DNA of 31,476 nucleotides from CAZQIC01 sp964593555 (GCA_964593555.1 CAZQIC010000045.1:1-31476), one strand, 5' to 3'; shown: positions 1 through 8,339, counted from the first letter of the stretch. The notes: generated by a model from the sequence alone, not told the origin. Made by a program: numbers and translations.

Positions 1-309
1 TGTCAGAATAAGAGTGTACTCAGCCGAAACAGGAAGGTTCTCGATTGAAAAATCTCCATTGCCCTGAGTAAGTTCTCCTCCTACCAACACAGATCTGGAT
101 GTTTTAGAGATGCTATCCTTTTTTTCTATAAATAATTGGACAGGACAAAACTCTACTGGTTTCAGTGAATTTTCATCCACTATTTTTCCATAAAATCTTG
201 CATTGGTCTGACCAGGGCCCATCCCGGCACCTTGGCCCCTTCCTTGAGAAAAAAGTATAAAAGAAAAGAGTATAAAGGACCCGGACAGTATAAAAATCTT
301 TCGCTTCAC
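1..309 (-). CDS. Outer membrane barrel/TonB-receptor-like protein, N-terminal part (runs off window edge)
   Basis: This is a partial gene: 103 codons are visible, from a GTG start at 309 down to base 1, with no stop. The start is followed by a lysine/arginine-rich stretch and a hydrophobic signal peptide (KRKIFILSGSFILFSFILFS, then Q). A short Gly-rich linker (GRGQGAGMGPG) follows. From about residue 37 the sequence reads as a carboxypeptidase-regulatory-like beta-sandwich (ARFYGKIVDENSLKPVEF ... GDFSIENLPVSAEYTLIL). In Bacteroidota this arrangement precedes a TonB-type plug and beta-barrel (OMP_b-brl or TonB-dependent receptor families). There is no in-frame ATG upstream before a stop codon; the only other candidate is a weaker TTG at 336, so GTG is chosen. 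The barrel itself is outside the window, so substrate and exact family cannot be given. The pre-barrel domain is fairly sure; the barrel is inferred. Confidence 0.7.
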   Translation of the reverse strand, partial: MKRKIFILSGSFILFSFILFSQGRGQGAGMGPGQTNARFYGKIVDENSLKPVEFCPVQLFIEKKDSISKTSRSVLVGGELTQGNGDFSIENLPVSAEYTLILT

Positions 310-333
310 AAATCTCTGTTTTATTTTAGAATA

Positions 334-341
334 CAAATTTA
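334..341 (-). promoter_or_regulatory. Candidate Bacteroidota -7 box for the gene at 309
   Basis: On the minus strand the octamer reads TAAATTTG, a full match to the TAnnTTTG -7 consensus of Bacteroidota primary sigma factor promoters. It lies 24 bases upstream of the GTG start, giving a short leader. A TTG lies about 16 bases further upstream but its spacing is not ideal. The call rests on sequence match and position only. Confidence 0.4.
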
Positions 342-454
342 ATCACACAAATCAAGCCAATTCATAAATTCCGACAAACTGCGTTTTTAACTGTTTAAAT
401 ATGCTTTGGGCCTATATATTGTCATTAAAAACACTATTTATGCAACCATTTTTT

Positions 455-462
455 TATATTTG
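455..462 (+). promoter_or_regulatory. Candidate Bacteroidota -7 box for the CHU_C gene at 506
   Basis: The octamer TATATTTG matches TAnnTTTG exactly and lies 43 bases before the ATG at 506, in an otherwise non-coding A/T-rich leader. No convincing -33 element was found at the usual spacing. Confidence 0.45.
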
Positions 463-505
463 CAGTCTTATATACTTATAAAGTATAAAACTAATTTTAA
501 AAAAA

Positions 506-2017
506 ATGCTAAAAAAAAATATAAACAAGCTGGTTTCTTTCGTCGCGGCCTTTACCTTGTTAATGGGTTCAGATGCAAAAGCATCGCATATTGTTGGTGG
601 TCAAATTGAATATAAATGGATAAGCGGAAACGTTTACGAAATAACCCTTAATTTTTATAGGGACTGCGTAGGTATTTCTCTTCCACCATCTGTGCAAATT
701 TGCTTTTTCGACAAGTTAACAGATGCTGCTGGCCCCAGCATTACGATTCTAATGGATACCAGCTTTATCCTTGCTTTGGGAGACGCCTGCTATACACCTC
801 CCGGTGTTTGTGTACAACTCGGTGTATTTACTGATACCATTTCACTTGCCAATAATCCAAATGGATACTACATGATGTATAGTACTAGTGCAAGGAATAG
901 CATCCTTTACAATGTTAATCCAAGCAACATGACTTGGTATACCGAGATGCCAGACCCGGCATTACATAATTCTGGCCCGCATTTTATTAATTACCCAAGA
1001 GCTTATTTTTGCCATAGTTACCCTAACTACGAACAATTATCAGCAGTGGATGTTGATGGAGATTCGCTAAAATACTACATGGAAATTCCGCTTCTTGGAC
1101 TTTTAGGTTGTGTCGCTAAGCCAGCCGGCGGTTACTCTCAGGTTACTTATCGAAACGGATGTTCTGTGGCACAGCCATTAGGCGCAGGCTCAGTGCAGCC
1201 AGTGATGGATGTTGTAACAGGAGTAATGAATTTAACACCCAATGTATCTTTACTTGGAAGATTAGTTGTATTGGCTTATAGAGTTGAAGAGTGGAGAAAT
1301 GGTATTAAAATTGGTGAAACAAGAAGGGATATGCAGTATACTGTTTTGACTTGTCAACCTAATATACCCCCATACTTTACTGAACAACCAAACTATGGTA
1401 ATTACGCAATTGCTGCAGGTGAAGAACTTTGCTTCAACATAAAAGTATCCGATCTTAATATTGCTTTTGGAACACAACCAGCTAATGGTGTATTCTTAAC
1501 TTATGACTCTGAAATGCTTGACCCGGTTTCAAACGCACCTAAAGCTACTATTACACTTAGTCCTCTGGACAGTGTTACTGCCCCTGATACGGCCAGTGTT
1601 AAAATTTGTATTGCTACAAGATGTGACCAGATAAGACCTGAACCATATAGGTTTATTGCGCATGGTAACGACACATCCTGTTATGGTGTAAACACTATTG
1701 ATTATAAGCTCGATGTGCTCGTTGTATTACCCGGTATTGTTGACCTGTATCCAAACATTTTTACTCCAAACGGAGACAAGAAAAATGATACATTCAAAAC
1801 CAATGCTTTGCCACCTTATTGTTTTGATGAGTTTGAGGTAATTATATACAACAGATGGGGTAATCAAGTGTTCACATCAACCAATTTCCTATTTGCATGG
1901 GATGGAAAAAACAAAAATGGAAAAGATGAGGATGACGGGGTATATTACTATACTCTTAAATCAAAATTCCAGGAGACTGCTAATGAAGAACGTGGATTTG
2001 TTCATTTGATCAGGTAA
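506..2017 (+). CDS. Secreted protein with gliding-motility/T9SS type B C-terminal domain (CHU_C)
   Basis: The protein has 503 residues. An N-terminal signal peptide (MLKKNINKLVSFVAAFTLLM ... DAKA) is followed at about residue 27 by SHIVGGQIEYKWISGNVYEI, a common opening module of large secreted Bacteroidota proteins. That module has the typical NFYRDC stretch and several cysteines. The last 90 residues form the gliding motility-associated C-terminal domain: DLYPNIFTPNGDKKNDTF, then IYNRWGNQVF, WDGKNKNGK, DGVYYYTLKSK and a terminal GFVHLIR. Domains of this type direct export by the type IX secretion system and release or surface display. The middle (about 290-400) has bacterial Ig/cadherin-like strand patterns but no motif I can name. 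The ligand or substrate is unknown. The ATG at 506 is the first start giving a signal peptide and follows a -7 box. A terminator hairpin follows the stop. Confidence 0.88.
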   Translation: MLKKNINKLVSFVAAFTLLMGSDAKASHIVGGQIEYKWISGNVYEITLNFYRDCVGISLPPSVQICFFDKLTDAAGPSITILMDTSFILALGDACYTPPGVCVQLGVFTDTISLANNPNGYYMMYSTSARNSILYNVNPSNMTWYTEMPDPALHNSGPHFINYPRAYFCHSYPNYEQLSAVDVDGDSLKYYMEIPLLGLLGCVAKPAGGYSQVTYRNGCSVAQPLGAGSVQPVMDVVTGVMNLTPNVSLLGRLVVLAYRVEEWRNGIKIGETRRDMQYTVLTCQPNIPPYFTEQPNYGNYAIAAGEELCFNIKVSDLNIAFGTQPANGVFLTYDSEMLDPVSNAPKATITLSPLDSVTAPDTASVKICIATRCDQIRPEPYRFIAHGNDTSCYGVNTIDYKLDVLVVLPGIVDLYPNIFTPNGDKKNDTFKTNALPPYCFDEFEVIIYNRWGNQVFTSTNFLFAWDGKNKNGKDEDDGVYYYTLKSKFQETANEERGFVHLIR

Positions 2018-2040
2018 AACTCGCTTAAATAATAAATAGA

Positions 2041-2070
2041 AAAGCCTCCTAAATATTGGGGGCTTTTTTA
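2041..2070. terminator. Bidirectional intrinsic terminator between convergent genes
   Basis: A 9-base arm AAAGCCTCC (2041-2049) pairs with GGGGGCTTT (2058-2066), with one G-U wobble and an 8-base loop, and is followed by a T run on the plus strand. On the minus strand the arm ends in TTT. The 3' arm and loop lie inside the last codons of the convergent rhomboid gene (KAPNI then TAG), so the element is both terminator and coding sequence. Confidence 0.75.
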
Positions 2071-2699
2071 TTTTCATCTACCTCCTCCATAATGGGATCT
2101 TCATCATCTGGTTCTTCCTCCCAATCATACTTTATTCTTTGCGGCCCCTCGTTCCTAAAATGAAATGCTGTTATTATTCCTGCAACAGACCCAAGAAAAT
2201 GCGACTCCCAAGATGTAGCACGACTTATAGGGAACACCCCCCAAATCAATCCGCCATAAATAAAAGTTACCAATAATGAAAGTGCCAATAAGCGTTTATC
2301 AGATCTGAATATTCCACTAAAAAAAAGAAAGCAAACAAAACCATATACCAGGCCGCTTGCACCTATATGATACGCTTGCCTGCCACCAAGCCAAACCCAC
2401 AAACCCGTCATAATGTATATCCAGAAAAATATAGAAAACGCAATAGATTTATACATATAGAACATGATCCAACCAAGTATCAGCAATGGGATCGTATTTG
2501 AAAGCAAATGGGAATAGTTGCCATGTATCAATGGAGAAAGCAATATGCCTGGCAAGCCTGATAAGCGCCTTGGAAATAAACCATACCTCACAAAACCCAT
2601 TTCAAAATAACTGTCAAATATGAGTAATGCCCAGAGCACGCAAACAAATAAGGCAGGAAAGAGAATACCTGTTAAAACATCTTTATCATGATTATCCAT
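2049..2699 (-). CDS. Rhomboid family intramembrane serine protease
   Basis: This 216-residue polytopic membrane protein carries the rhomboid signature. HGNYSHLLSN (59-68) is the conserved His/Asn segment of TM2. GASG (113-116) contains the nucleophile Ser115. His167 in SWESHFLGSVAG completes the Ser-His dyad, followed by the helix-packing glycines. About six hydrophobic helices are visible. Rhomboids cleave transmembrane substrates within the inner membrane; the substrate here is unknown. The C-terminal tail (about 185-216) is acidic and cytosolic-looking (EEEPDDEDPIMEEVDENKK). Length is normal for bacterial rhomboids. The gene is convergent with the CHU_C gene and overlaps its terminator. 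Only housekeeping-type context is visible, so regulation cannot be read. All catalytic residues are present. Confidence 0.93.
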   Translation of the reverse strand: MDNHDKDVLTGILFPALFVCVLWALLIFDSYFEMGFVRYGLFPRRLSGLPGILLSPLIHGNYSHLLSNTIPLLILGWIMFYMYKSIAFSIFFWIYIMTGLWVWLGGRQAYHIGASGLVYGFVCFLFFSGIFRSDKRLLALSLLVTFIYGGLIWGVFPISRATSWESHFLGSVAGIITAFHFRNEGPQRIKYDWEEEPDDEDPIMEEVDENKKAPNI

Positions 2700-2970
2700 A
2701 ACAATTATACTTCAATTAAAAAAAGCTAAAAAAAACTGTTCAACAACAATGCCATGAAACTTGAATGACGCATTGTCATTAATACAAAATGCCAAATCTG
2801 TTAATGTAAATTTTAAAAAGGAATCCTTTTTTACATCGAAACGGTTTCTTTAATAGTCCAATACATCAAAAACTTTGGCCCATAACAGCCACTATATTGG
2901 CATATGTATTAAAAGCCAAATTGTCCTCTGGACTAATTTAATCTAAGTAATGATGTAATACTGGTTCTTA

Positions 2971-5205
2971 TTAAAAGATACACCTTAATGATACCACCAA
3001 ATTTCTTCCGGGAGCACTAAACCCAGATGCAAAATAACGATAGTGTTGATCAAGAATGTTTTCCAGTCCAATATTAACGCTCGTGTTTTTTGGAATCTTG
3101 TAAGCCACTTTAACATTTAATGTTATCCAAGAGGGCATACCAACTGAAGTAGCATATTGTTCATTATCTTCTCCGCTCGAACTATAATCCTTTTTTCTTT
3201 TCCAGCCATTATAGATTGCGTAAAATTCAGATTCAAACTTTTTTGTTTTATAGCGTAAACCGGTAATTCCATGAATTGGAGGAATATGGTCGAGAGGAAT
3301 AACTTTATCATTTTCGGTATCATTATACCTTCCGTAGGTAAATGTAATATTACTTCTAAATGAAAAATGATCATTGAAGTCGGAATAAAACCCTCCTGAG
3401 AATCCATAAATAAATGCATTGTTAGCATTTTGCATTGCAACAACTTTACTTATAGTACCATCAAACAAAATAGAATCATTACCATTGAGCTTGAAATTTT
3501 TCACAACAGCGGAGTTATTAAGGAAGGTATAAAAGCCCGTAAGTTCAGTCTTGGTCTTATCTTCATCACAAACTTTTTCAATTGTTAACTCTCCATTTAT
3601 TGTATACTCAGGCTTCAAATCCGGATTAGGAACAATGAGTATACCTGCAGAAGATTCAAAAACTTTTGTAAGATCATCTACATTAGGAGATTTAAAACCC
3701 GTTGAACCTAAAACAGAAAATCTCCAGCCTTTACCCGGCATAGCTACTAATCCTAAATTTCCGGTTATAGCATTATTGTTTTGCTCTGCCGTTTTATAGG
3801 GAAATGGAAAAAAAGTAGTATCCGCAAAATTAGCTTTCAGGCCATACATACTAAACCGTACACCATCATATAGTTTAAGTTTTTTGCTAATGTCCCAGGA
3901 ATGCGAAACATATGCTGCGAAAGAATTCATTGTACTTCCAGCGTCCGGGTATCGTGTACTGGAAGGACTTTCAACACCGGTTTTAATATTTGTAGAATGG
4001 GCTTTTGATAATACATTGTTATAGGTAGCTTCAATACCATACCTTAGCTCATGTTCCTCTTTCACTACTTTTTTAAGATCCGCATTTAAAGAGTATACCG
4101 AGACATTTTCGATTTGGTAAGTTTTTTTTGAACTGCCAAAACGCCTATTGATACGAGACTCGTCAATGTTTTGATAGGCCATAATTACATTCATATCGTC
4201 AAACAATTTTCCGTCCGATCTTACATTTAATTTATAAGAAGCAAACATTCTTGTTTGCGGACCATAATACCACTCAGCATATTTTAATATACCTGAGCTA
4301 AATTCTGTTAGCCTGTCATAACGAGGAATATTAGACGAATTAGAATATTGAATATTTACGAGATGATCAATTTTATCACTTTGTTTAAAAAGTATTTTTT
4401 CCATCAAGTCTATTTGATTGTAACCAGATTGCTTTTGAATATTAGGATCTTTGTTAACCAGCATAGAATCCTTGTCGTTGATACGCTCGGCATAATAGTA
4501 TCTTTTGCCAAAAGCGGTATCATAAGGGTTTGAGAAATTGCCCGAACGCATATCTCCAAAATCACTGAAGGTAATACTTGTTAAAAAAGCAATTTTCTTT
4601 AACCCTATATTAAAATCGACATGTGCAGTTGCTTCGTTATTACAAGATGAATAGCGAGTCATGGCGTTTACACCAAAGTTTATTTTATCTCCTGTTTGAA
4701 GTTTTGGTTTTTTTGTATAAAAATGTATCACGCCTCCCAAAGCATCGCTTCCATAAATAACCGATGATGGACCAAATAACACTTCAGTTCTATCAATCAT
4801 ATTATTATCAACAGTAATTATACTCTGAAGATGACCCGCCCTGTAAATCGCATTATTCATTCTTACTCCATCTACCACTAACAAAACCCGGCTCGCTTCA
4901 AACCCTCGCAATACAGGGCTTCCGCCTCCCGCCTGGCTCTTTTGAACAAACACCTTCCCCGAATTTATCAACATATCTGCAGATGTTTGAGGATTGGAAA
5001 ACTCAATTTGTCTTGACTTTAATATTTCGATTTTATATGGAACATCAGAAGCCTTCTCTTCAACTTTATTGGCAGAGAAAACAACCTCATTTAAATTAAC
5101 ATATTTGTAAATTGTATCCGAATTTTGCGATTGAACTGTTTCCTGGGAAAACAATTTGGCAAAAAATAACAACGAAAGTATTGGCAATAAAAATACTTTT
5201 TTCAT
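2971..5205 (-). CDS. TonB-dependent outer membrane receptor, haem/haemoglobin-receptor-like
   Basis: The protein has 744 residues with a signal peptide (MKKVFLLPILSLLFFAKLFS). The plug domain at about 35-165 includes VLRGFEASRVLLVVDGVRMN, AGHLQSIITVDNN and FGPSSVIYGSDALGGVIHFY. The rest is an aromatic-rich 22-strand-type barrel ending in a C-terminal Phe (SLRCIF). There is no carboxypeptidase-like pre-domain. The segment GFKSPNVDDL ... VPNPDLKPEY resembles the FRAP/NPDL region of the haem/haemoglobin TonB receptor group, so haem or metal-chelate uptake is the best guess. Substrate is inference, as closely similar receptors also import other ligands. The gene lies 69 bp downstream of a small membrane protein gene in the same direction, probably as one transcript. 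No clear Fur-type operator was identified. The 271 bp between this gene and the rhomboid gene contains only small A/T-rich inverted repeats (2764-2780 and 2815-2831). Confidence 0.9.
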   Translation of the reverse strand: MKKVFLLPILSLLFFAKLFSQETVQSQNSDTIYKYVNLNEVVFSANKVEEKASDVPYKIEILKSRQIEFSNPQTSADMLINSGKVFVQKSQAGGGSPVLRGFEASRVLLVVDGVRMNNAIYRAGHLQSIITVDNNMIDRTEVLFGPSSVIYGSDALGGVIHFYTKKPKLQTGDKINFGVNAMTRYSSCNNEATAHVDFNIGLKKIAFLTSITFSDFGDMRSGNFSNPYDTAFGKRYYYAERINDKDSMLVNKDPNIQKQSGYNQIDLMEKILFKQSDKIDHLVNIQYSNSSNIPRYDRLTEFSSGILKYAEWYYGPQTRMFASYKLNVRSDGKLFDDMNVIMAYQNIDESRINRRFGSSKKTYQIENVSVYSLNADLKKVVKEEHELRYGIEATYNNVLSKAHSTNIKTGVESPSSTRYPDAGSTMNSFAAYVSHSWDISKKLKLYDGVRFSMYGLKANFADTTFFPFPYKTAEQNNNAITGNLGLVAMPGKGWRFSVLGSTGFKSPNVDDLTKVFESSAGILIVPNPDLKPEYTINGELTIEKVCDEDKTKTELTGFYTFLNNSAVVKNFKLNGNDSILFDGTISKVVAMQNANNAFIYGFSGGFYSDFNDHFSFRSNITFTYGRYNDTENDKVIPLDHIPPIHGITGLRYKTKKFESEFYAIYNGWKRKKDYSSSGEDNEQYATSVGMPSWITLNVKVAYKIPKNTSVNIGLENILDQHYRYFASGFSAPGRNLVVSLRCIF

Positions 5206-5274
5206 ACCGATTAGTTTGATTTAAATAAAAATGAAAGTAGAACTCTTGCATGGAGCTCCTACAAATAAAAAAAA

Positions 5275-5811
5275 TTATGCCATATCTGGAGGAGGAGTAG
5301 GAACCTCCCTTACAAAAGAATTCAGCGGAGAACGGAAACCTGAAACGTAATTTTCAACATCAAAGCAAATAATTGTGATTAGTAAGGCTGATTTAAAATT
5401 TTCACTCAAATATTTATCAAAAAAAATATTAAAACTTTTAGATTTGGTTGTTCCTGAAAAAGGCAAAGTATTATCATTAATAAATTTAGAGAAGTTTTCA
5501 AAAAAATGCGTTTCTCTTTCATCATCAATACAAACCAAATTCACGCCCCCATTAGTATCAACACTTTTCTTTATTAAATCATAACGCGACCCTTGATAAT
5601 AAAACTCATTCTCCTCCAGCCACTCCAAATGCCGAAACTCATCAGAAGAAAAATGCAGCGTAACTTTTCCTTCAAACGAGTCTGTTTCCATAGATAGTTT
5701 AACGGCTTCTTTTATCAGTTGTCTTTGCAAATAAAAAACAAAATATGGACATAAGATCCCAAAAGCGAATACAGGAAGAAGTAAGAAAGTAACTACCCTA
5801 TTGACAATCAT
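5275..5811 (-). CDS. Small membrane-anchored protein of unknown function, paired with TonB receptor
   Basis: This is a 178-residue protein. I chose the ATG at 5811 (MIVNRVVTFLLL) because longer in-frame starts would run into the divergent trxB coding region and add an unlikely leader. Residues 1-28 form one hydrophobic segment (signal anchor), followed by a basic/amphipathic stretch (YLQRQLIKEAVKLSME). A soluble alpha/beta-looking domain contains LHFSSDEFRHLEWLEENEF, YYQGSRYDLIKKSV and VNLVCIDDERETHFFENF. A second hydrophobic stretch (SALLITIICF) and a Pro-rich tail (EVPTPPPDMA) end the protein. From memory, similar small proteins with an EF-x(2-3)-G-x-x-YD(I/V) motif and an I-x-D-x-x-E-E patch occur beside TonB receptors in other Bacteroidota; I know no assigned function. 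It is probably transcribed with the receptor downstream (69-bp gap). An accessory role in uptake or sensing is speculation. Confidence 0.72.
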   Translation of the reverse strand: MIVNRVVTFLLLPVFAFGILCPYFVFYLQRQLIKEAVKLSMETDSFEGKVTLHFSSDEFRHLEWLEENEFYYQGSRYDLIKKSVDTNGGVNLVCIDDERETHFFENFSKFINDNTLPFSGTTKSKSFNIFFDKYLSENFKSALLITIICFDVENYVSGFRSPLNSFVREVPTPPPDMA

Positions 5812-5916
5812 TAGCACCAAATTAAATAATATATTATAAAAATGAGCTAAAACAAACAATTCATTTATGCACCAGCTATACCAATATTTGCTAAATTTAT
5901 GGTTCAAATTTAACTT

Positions 5917-6861
5917 ATGAGTGATACGCCAGAACATGTACATTGCCTTATCATTGGTTCAGGTCCTGCAGGTTATACAGCTGCAATATATGCAGCCCGT
6001 GCAGATCTTAAACCTGTTATGTACCAAGGATTACAGCCGGGAGGACAATTGACAATAACAACTGAAGTAGATAATTTTCCGGGATACCCGAAAGGAGCAC
6101 ACGGCCCAACAATGATGGAGGATTTCAAAGCACAGGCTGAAAGGTTTGGAACAGACGTACGCTGGGGGATTGCCAGCTCCGTTGATTTCACAGGTCCTGT
6201 GCACAAAGTAATTATTGATGAAAAAACTACGATCACCGCCGACTCCGTAATAATTGCAACAGGAGCATCAGCAAAATGGCTGGGCATTGAATCAGAACAG
6301 CGCCTTAATGGCTTTGGTGTTTCTGCATGTGCCGTATGTGATGGGTTTTTCTTTAAGGGACAGGATGTAGCTATTGTTGGTGCAGGAGATACCGCAGCTG
6401 AAGAAGCAACTTACCTCGCAAAACTTTGCAAAAAAGTTTATATGATAGTAAGGCGCAGTGAAATGCGCGCCTCAAAAGCCATGCAACACAGAGTGCTGAA
6501 CACACCTAACATAGAGGTTTTATGGAACAGCGAAACTGCTGAAATTACAGGAGGACAAACAGTTGAAGGAGCCATTATAAAAAATATAGAAACAAACGAG
6601 GAACGAAAATTGAATATCACCGGCTTTTTTGTTGCGATAGGACACACGCCAAACACAGGAATATTTAAAGGCTGGTTAGATATGGACGAACAGGGTTATA
6701 TTAAAACGACCCCCGGCACCAGCAAAACAAATATTGAAGGTGTTTTTGCAAGTGGTGATGCGCAGGATAAGGTTTACCGGCAGGCCGTAACTGCCGCCGG
6801 CACAGGATGTATGGCTGCACTTGATGCAGAACGTTATTTAGCTACAAAAGGCGTACATTGA
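5917..6861 (+). CDS. trxB: Thioredoxin-disulfide reductase
   Basis: The 314-residue flavoprotein transfers electrons from NADPH to thioredoxin in the cytosol. Visible motifs are the FAD-binding GSGPAGYTAAIYAARA (15-29), the redox-active CAVC (138-141) in ACAVCDGFFF, the NADPH-binding GAGDTAAEEA followed by VYMIVRR, and the C-terminal FAD motif ASGDAQDKVYRQAVTAAGTG. Length and motif order are those of bacterial low-molecular-weight TrxB. The start at 5917 gives the expected short lead-in MSDTPEHVHCLIIG. It is transcribed divergently from the small membrane protein gene, with 105 bp between starts. The TrxB call is firm. A ferredoxin-NADP reductase of the same fold is excluded by the CxxC. Confidence 0.97.
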   Translation: MSDTPEHVHCLIIGSGPAGYTAAIYAARADLKPVMYQGLQPGGQLTITTEVDNFPGYPKGAHGPTMMEDFKAQAERFGTDVRWGIASSVDFTGPVHKVIIDEKTTITADSVIIATGASAKWLGIESEQRLNGFGVSACAVCDGFFFKGQDVAIVGAGDTAAEEATYLAKLCKKVYMIVRRSEMRASKAMQHRVLNTPNIEVLWNSETAEITGGQTVEGAIIKNIETNEERKLNITGFFVAIGHTPNTGIFKGWLDMDEQGYIKTTPGTSKTNIEGVFASGDAQDKVYRQAVTAAGTGCMAALDAERYLATKGVH

Positions 6862-6919
6862 TCAATTTGTTTAAAATCGCTTAACTGATTATATTAGAAA
6901 ACTGATTACCATTGCCTCG

Positions 6920-7657
6920 ATGAAAAGAGTACTTACAGTAGTGTTATTTCTCTTTCTCCCCTATTTCGCTTTTTCACAGCGATTTGCGGGACAAATACCT
7001 GTGGAGAAAAAATACAAATTCAAAGATGTTTACGACTCTACATATGGAATAAACATTTACGAAAGACTTATTACTGCATTGGAGGCAGATTCAGTAAGGA
7101 ATGATAAACGAGGGTACGCCTGCCAGGGATGGGTTGAAGATTTCTATGAAAACGGAGCGCTGCTTCACAGAGGATATTATATTGATGGTCAGATAAAAAT
7201 TTTTAAAAATTATTATGACAACGGAAAACTTGAAAGGGATTTTAAATTGATCGATTATAAAAAATCGAAAATGGATATTTTTCATAAGAACGGCAAACCT
7301 AAAGTTGAAATGTTATATAATGAAGGAGCTGTTTTAAAGGAAACCGACTATTATGAAAATGGACAAATAGAGTATACCGAAGAGGCGGACAAAGATGGAA
7401 TGGTAAAAGTCCGCAATTCATTTTATGAAAATGGAAAACCTGAATCGACCTTTGAAGTAAGCGACAAAAAGAAAAATAAATACAGTAAAAAAGAATATCA
7501 CTCTAACGGCAATATTAAAGAGGAAGGTATTCTTGTTTATAGTGAAAGTTCCCTTGATTATGTAAAGGATGGTGAATGGAAAACATATGACGAAAAGGGT
7601 AATCTCATTTCCGACGAAATATACGTTGGCGGCGAAATGAATCAGAAGAAAAAATAA
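6920..7657 (+). CDS. Secreted YwqK-family / MORN-variant repeat protein
   Basis: The protein has 245 residues. The signal peptide MKRVLTVVLFLFLPYFAFSQ is followed by a 50-residue spacer and then about seven copies of the YwqK-type MORN-variant repeat, with core Y(Y/H)ENGK followed by five to ten residues and a tyrosine. Copies include DFYENGALLHRGYY, NYYDNGKLERDFKL, DIFHKNGKPKVEML, DYYENGQIEY, SFYENGKPESTFE, EYHSNGNIKEEG and KTYDEKGNLISDE. Database names often call these toxin-antitoxin YwqK antitoxins. With a secretion signal and no toxin gene beside it, an antitoxin role is not supported here. Such proteins are frequent in Bacteroidota as periplasmic or surface proteins of unknown role. It lies 58 bp downstream of trxB in the same direction, perhaps co-transcribed. 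No terminator is clear after the stop. Confidence 0.82.
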   Translation: MKRVLTVVLFLFLPYFAFSQRFAGQIPVEKKYKFKDVYDSTYGINIYERLITALEADSVRNDKRGYACQGWVEDFYENGALLHRGYYIDGQIKIFKNYYDNGKLERDFKLIDYKKSKMDIFHKNGKPKVEMLYNEGAVLKETDYYENGQIEYTEEADKDGMVKVRNSFYENGKPESTFEVSDKKKNKYSKKEYHSNGNIKEEGILVYSESSLDYVKDGEWKTYDEKGNLISDEIYVGGEMNQKKK

Positions 7658-7748
7658 ACTCTCAAAAATATTTACAATTAGCTTTCTGTAATATCCTTTT
7701 GTAAAAGATAAACTCAAAGCTAGAGGTAATGAAGATGCTAGTGTAAAA

Positions 7749-8006
7749 TTAATGTTTCTGCTTCTTTGGATTTTGACGATTGTCCCAGAAAGAAAGCAGT
7801 TTTATTTCACTTTTCTGTATCTGATAATAAAGTGATGTTTGCCTGGTCAACACGCACTTGCGTATATGTTTCTTTTTAGTAGCTGGATATGCTTCTGGGG
7901 TATTTATTAAAAGAGTAAGAATTTTTGCAACTTTTTTCTCAAACGTATCAGCCTCTTTTTTTGTCCACTTAACTTTTATTGTATCTACAATATGGACATA
8001 AGTTAT
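7749..8006 (-). pseudogene. ParE/RelE-type toxin, probably decayed (no start codon)
   Basis: Reading the minus strand from about 7979 to the TAA at 7749-7751 gives KVKWTKKEADTFEKKVAKIL, then LLINTPEAYPATKKKHIRKC, VLTRQTSLYYQIQKSEIKLL and SFWDNRQNPKKQKH. The RKCVLTRQTSLYYQI and FWDNRQNPKK blocks are the hallmark end of Bacteroidota ParE-type plasmid-stabilisation toxins. The frame is open only back to 8006, where a TAG interrupts it, and contains no ATG, GTG or TTG. ATA at 7979-7977 sits where the start would be expected. A separate ATG at 8026, just behind the antitoxin, has an AGG-rich leader but reads only seven codons before TAA. The remaining domain (about 77 residues) is also shorter than the usual 95-100. 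I infer loss of function by start-codon loss, frameshift or deletion. A sequencing error is the alternative. Confidence 0.65.
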
Positions 8007-8046
8007 CTATACTTTTGGGTGTCCATTTAATAGCCCTTTCCAAAAA

Positions 8047-8286
8047 CTATGCTTTAAGTCTTGCTTTTATTTTCTTCATTGCTTCTTCGTGGGAAATAAG
8101 CTCTCCTCTTTCTGCTTGGGCTAATCCTTCTTGAATAGACGCTTTTTCAGCTTCACCTAATTCATCCCACCAATCTTTCTCTTTTGTTAAAGAGGCAACA
8201 TAGTTTTTAATCTTTTTCAAGATACTGGTATCTTCGGTTTCAACAATAACCTTATGCAGATAGCTTTTCAATTCGGCTGTACTCAT
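8047..8286 (-). CDS. Type II antitoxin of a ParE/RelE-type pair
   Basis: This 79-residue protein is small, acidic and helical. It starts MSTAELKSYLHKVIVETEDT, continues with a short lysine-rich helix and a central KEKDWWDELGEAEKASIQEG, and ends SHEEAMKKIKARLKA. The W-x-E-L-x-x-x-x-(K/R)-x-x-I-x-x-G-L core and the HEE(A/V)M-KKI tail are typical of Bacteroidota antitoxins that precede ParE-like toxins. The N-terminal part presumably dimerises or binds DNA and the C-terminal part wraps the toxin; this is known for the class and not visible directly. The toxin frame begins only 40-70 bp downstream on the same strand but appears broken, so this antitoxin may be an orphan. Autoregulation through an operator upstream of 8286 would be expected, but no clear operator was recognised. 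Confidence 0.8.
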   Translation of the reverse strand: MSTAELKSYLHKVIVETEDTSILKKIKNYVASLTKEKDWWDELGEAEKASIQEGLAQAERGELISHEEAMKKIKARLKA

Positions 8287-8339
8287 GTGAAGCAGTTTTA
8301 ATTACAACAAATATACCCCTAAAACAGCAAAATAAAAAA

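Noticed and set aside
2815..2831. Palindrome AAAAAGGAATCCTTTTT as an operator or terminator
   Set aside because: Loop too small and stem mostly A/T; probably chance in an A/T-rich spacer.
5812..5943. A longer N-terminus of the small membrane protein reaching into trxB
   Set aside because: It would cover the trxB start on the other strand and precedes a much better signal-anchor start at 5811.
6920..7657. Type II antitoxin, as YwqK-family proteins are often labelled
   Set aside because: It has a signal peptide and MORN-type repeats, and no toxin gene stands next to it.
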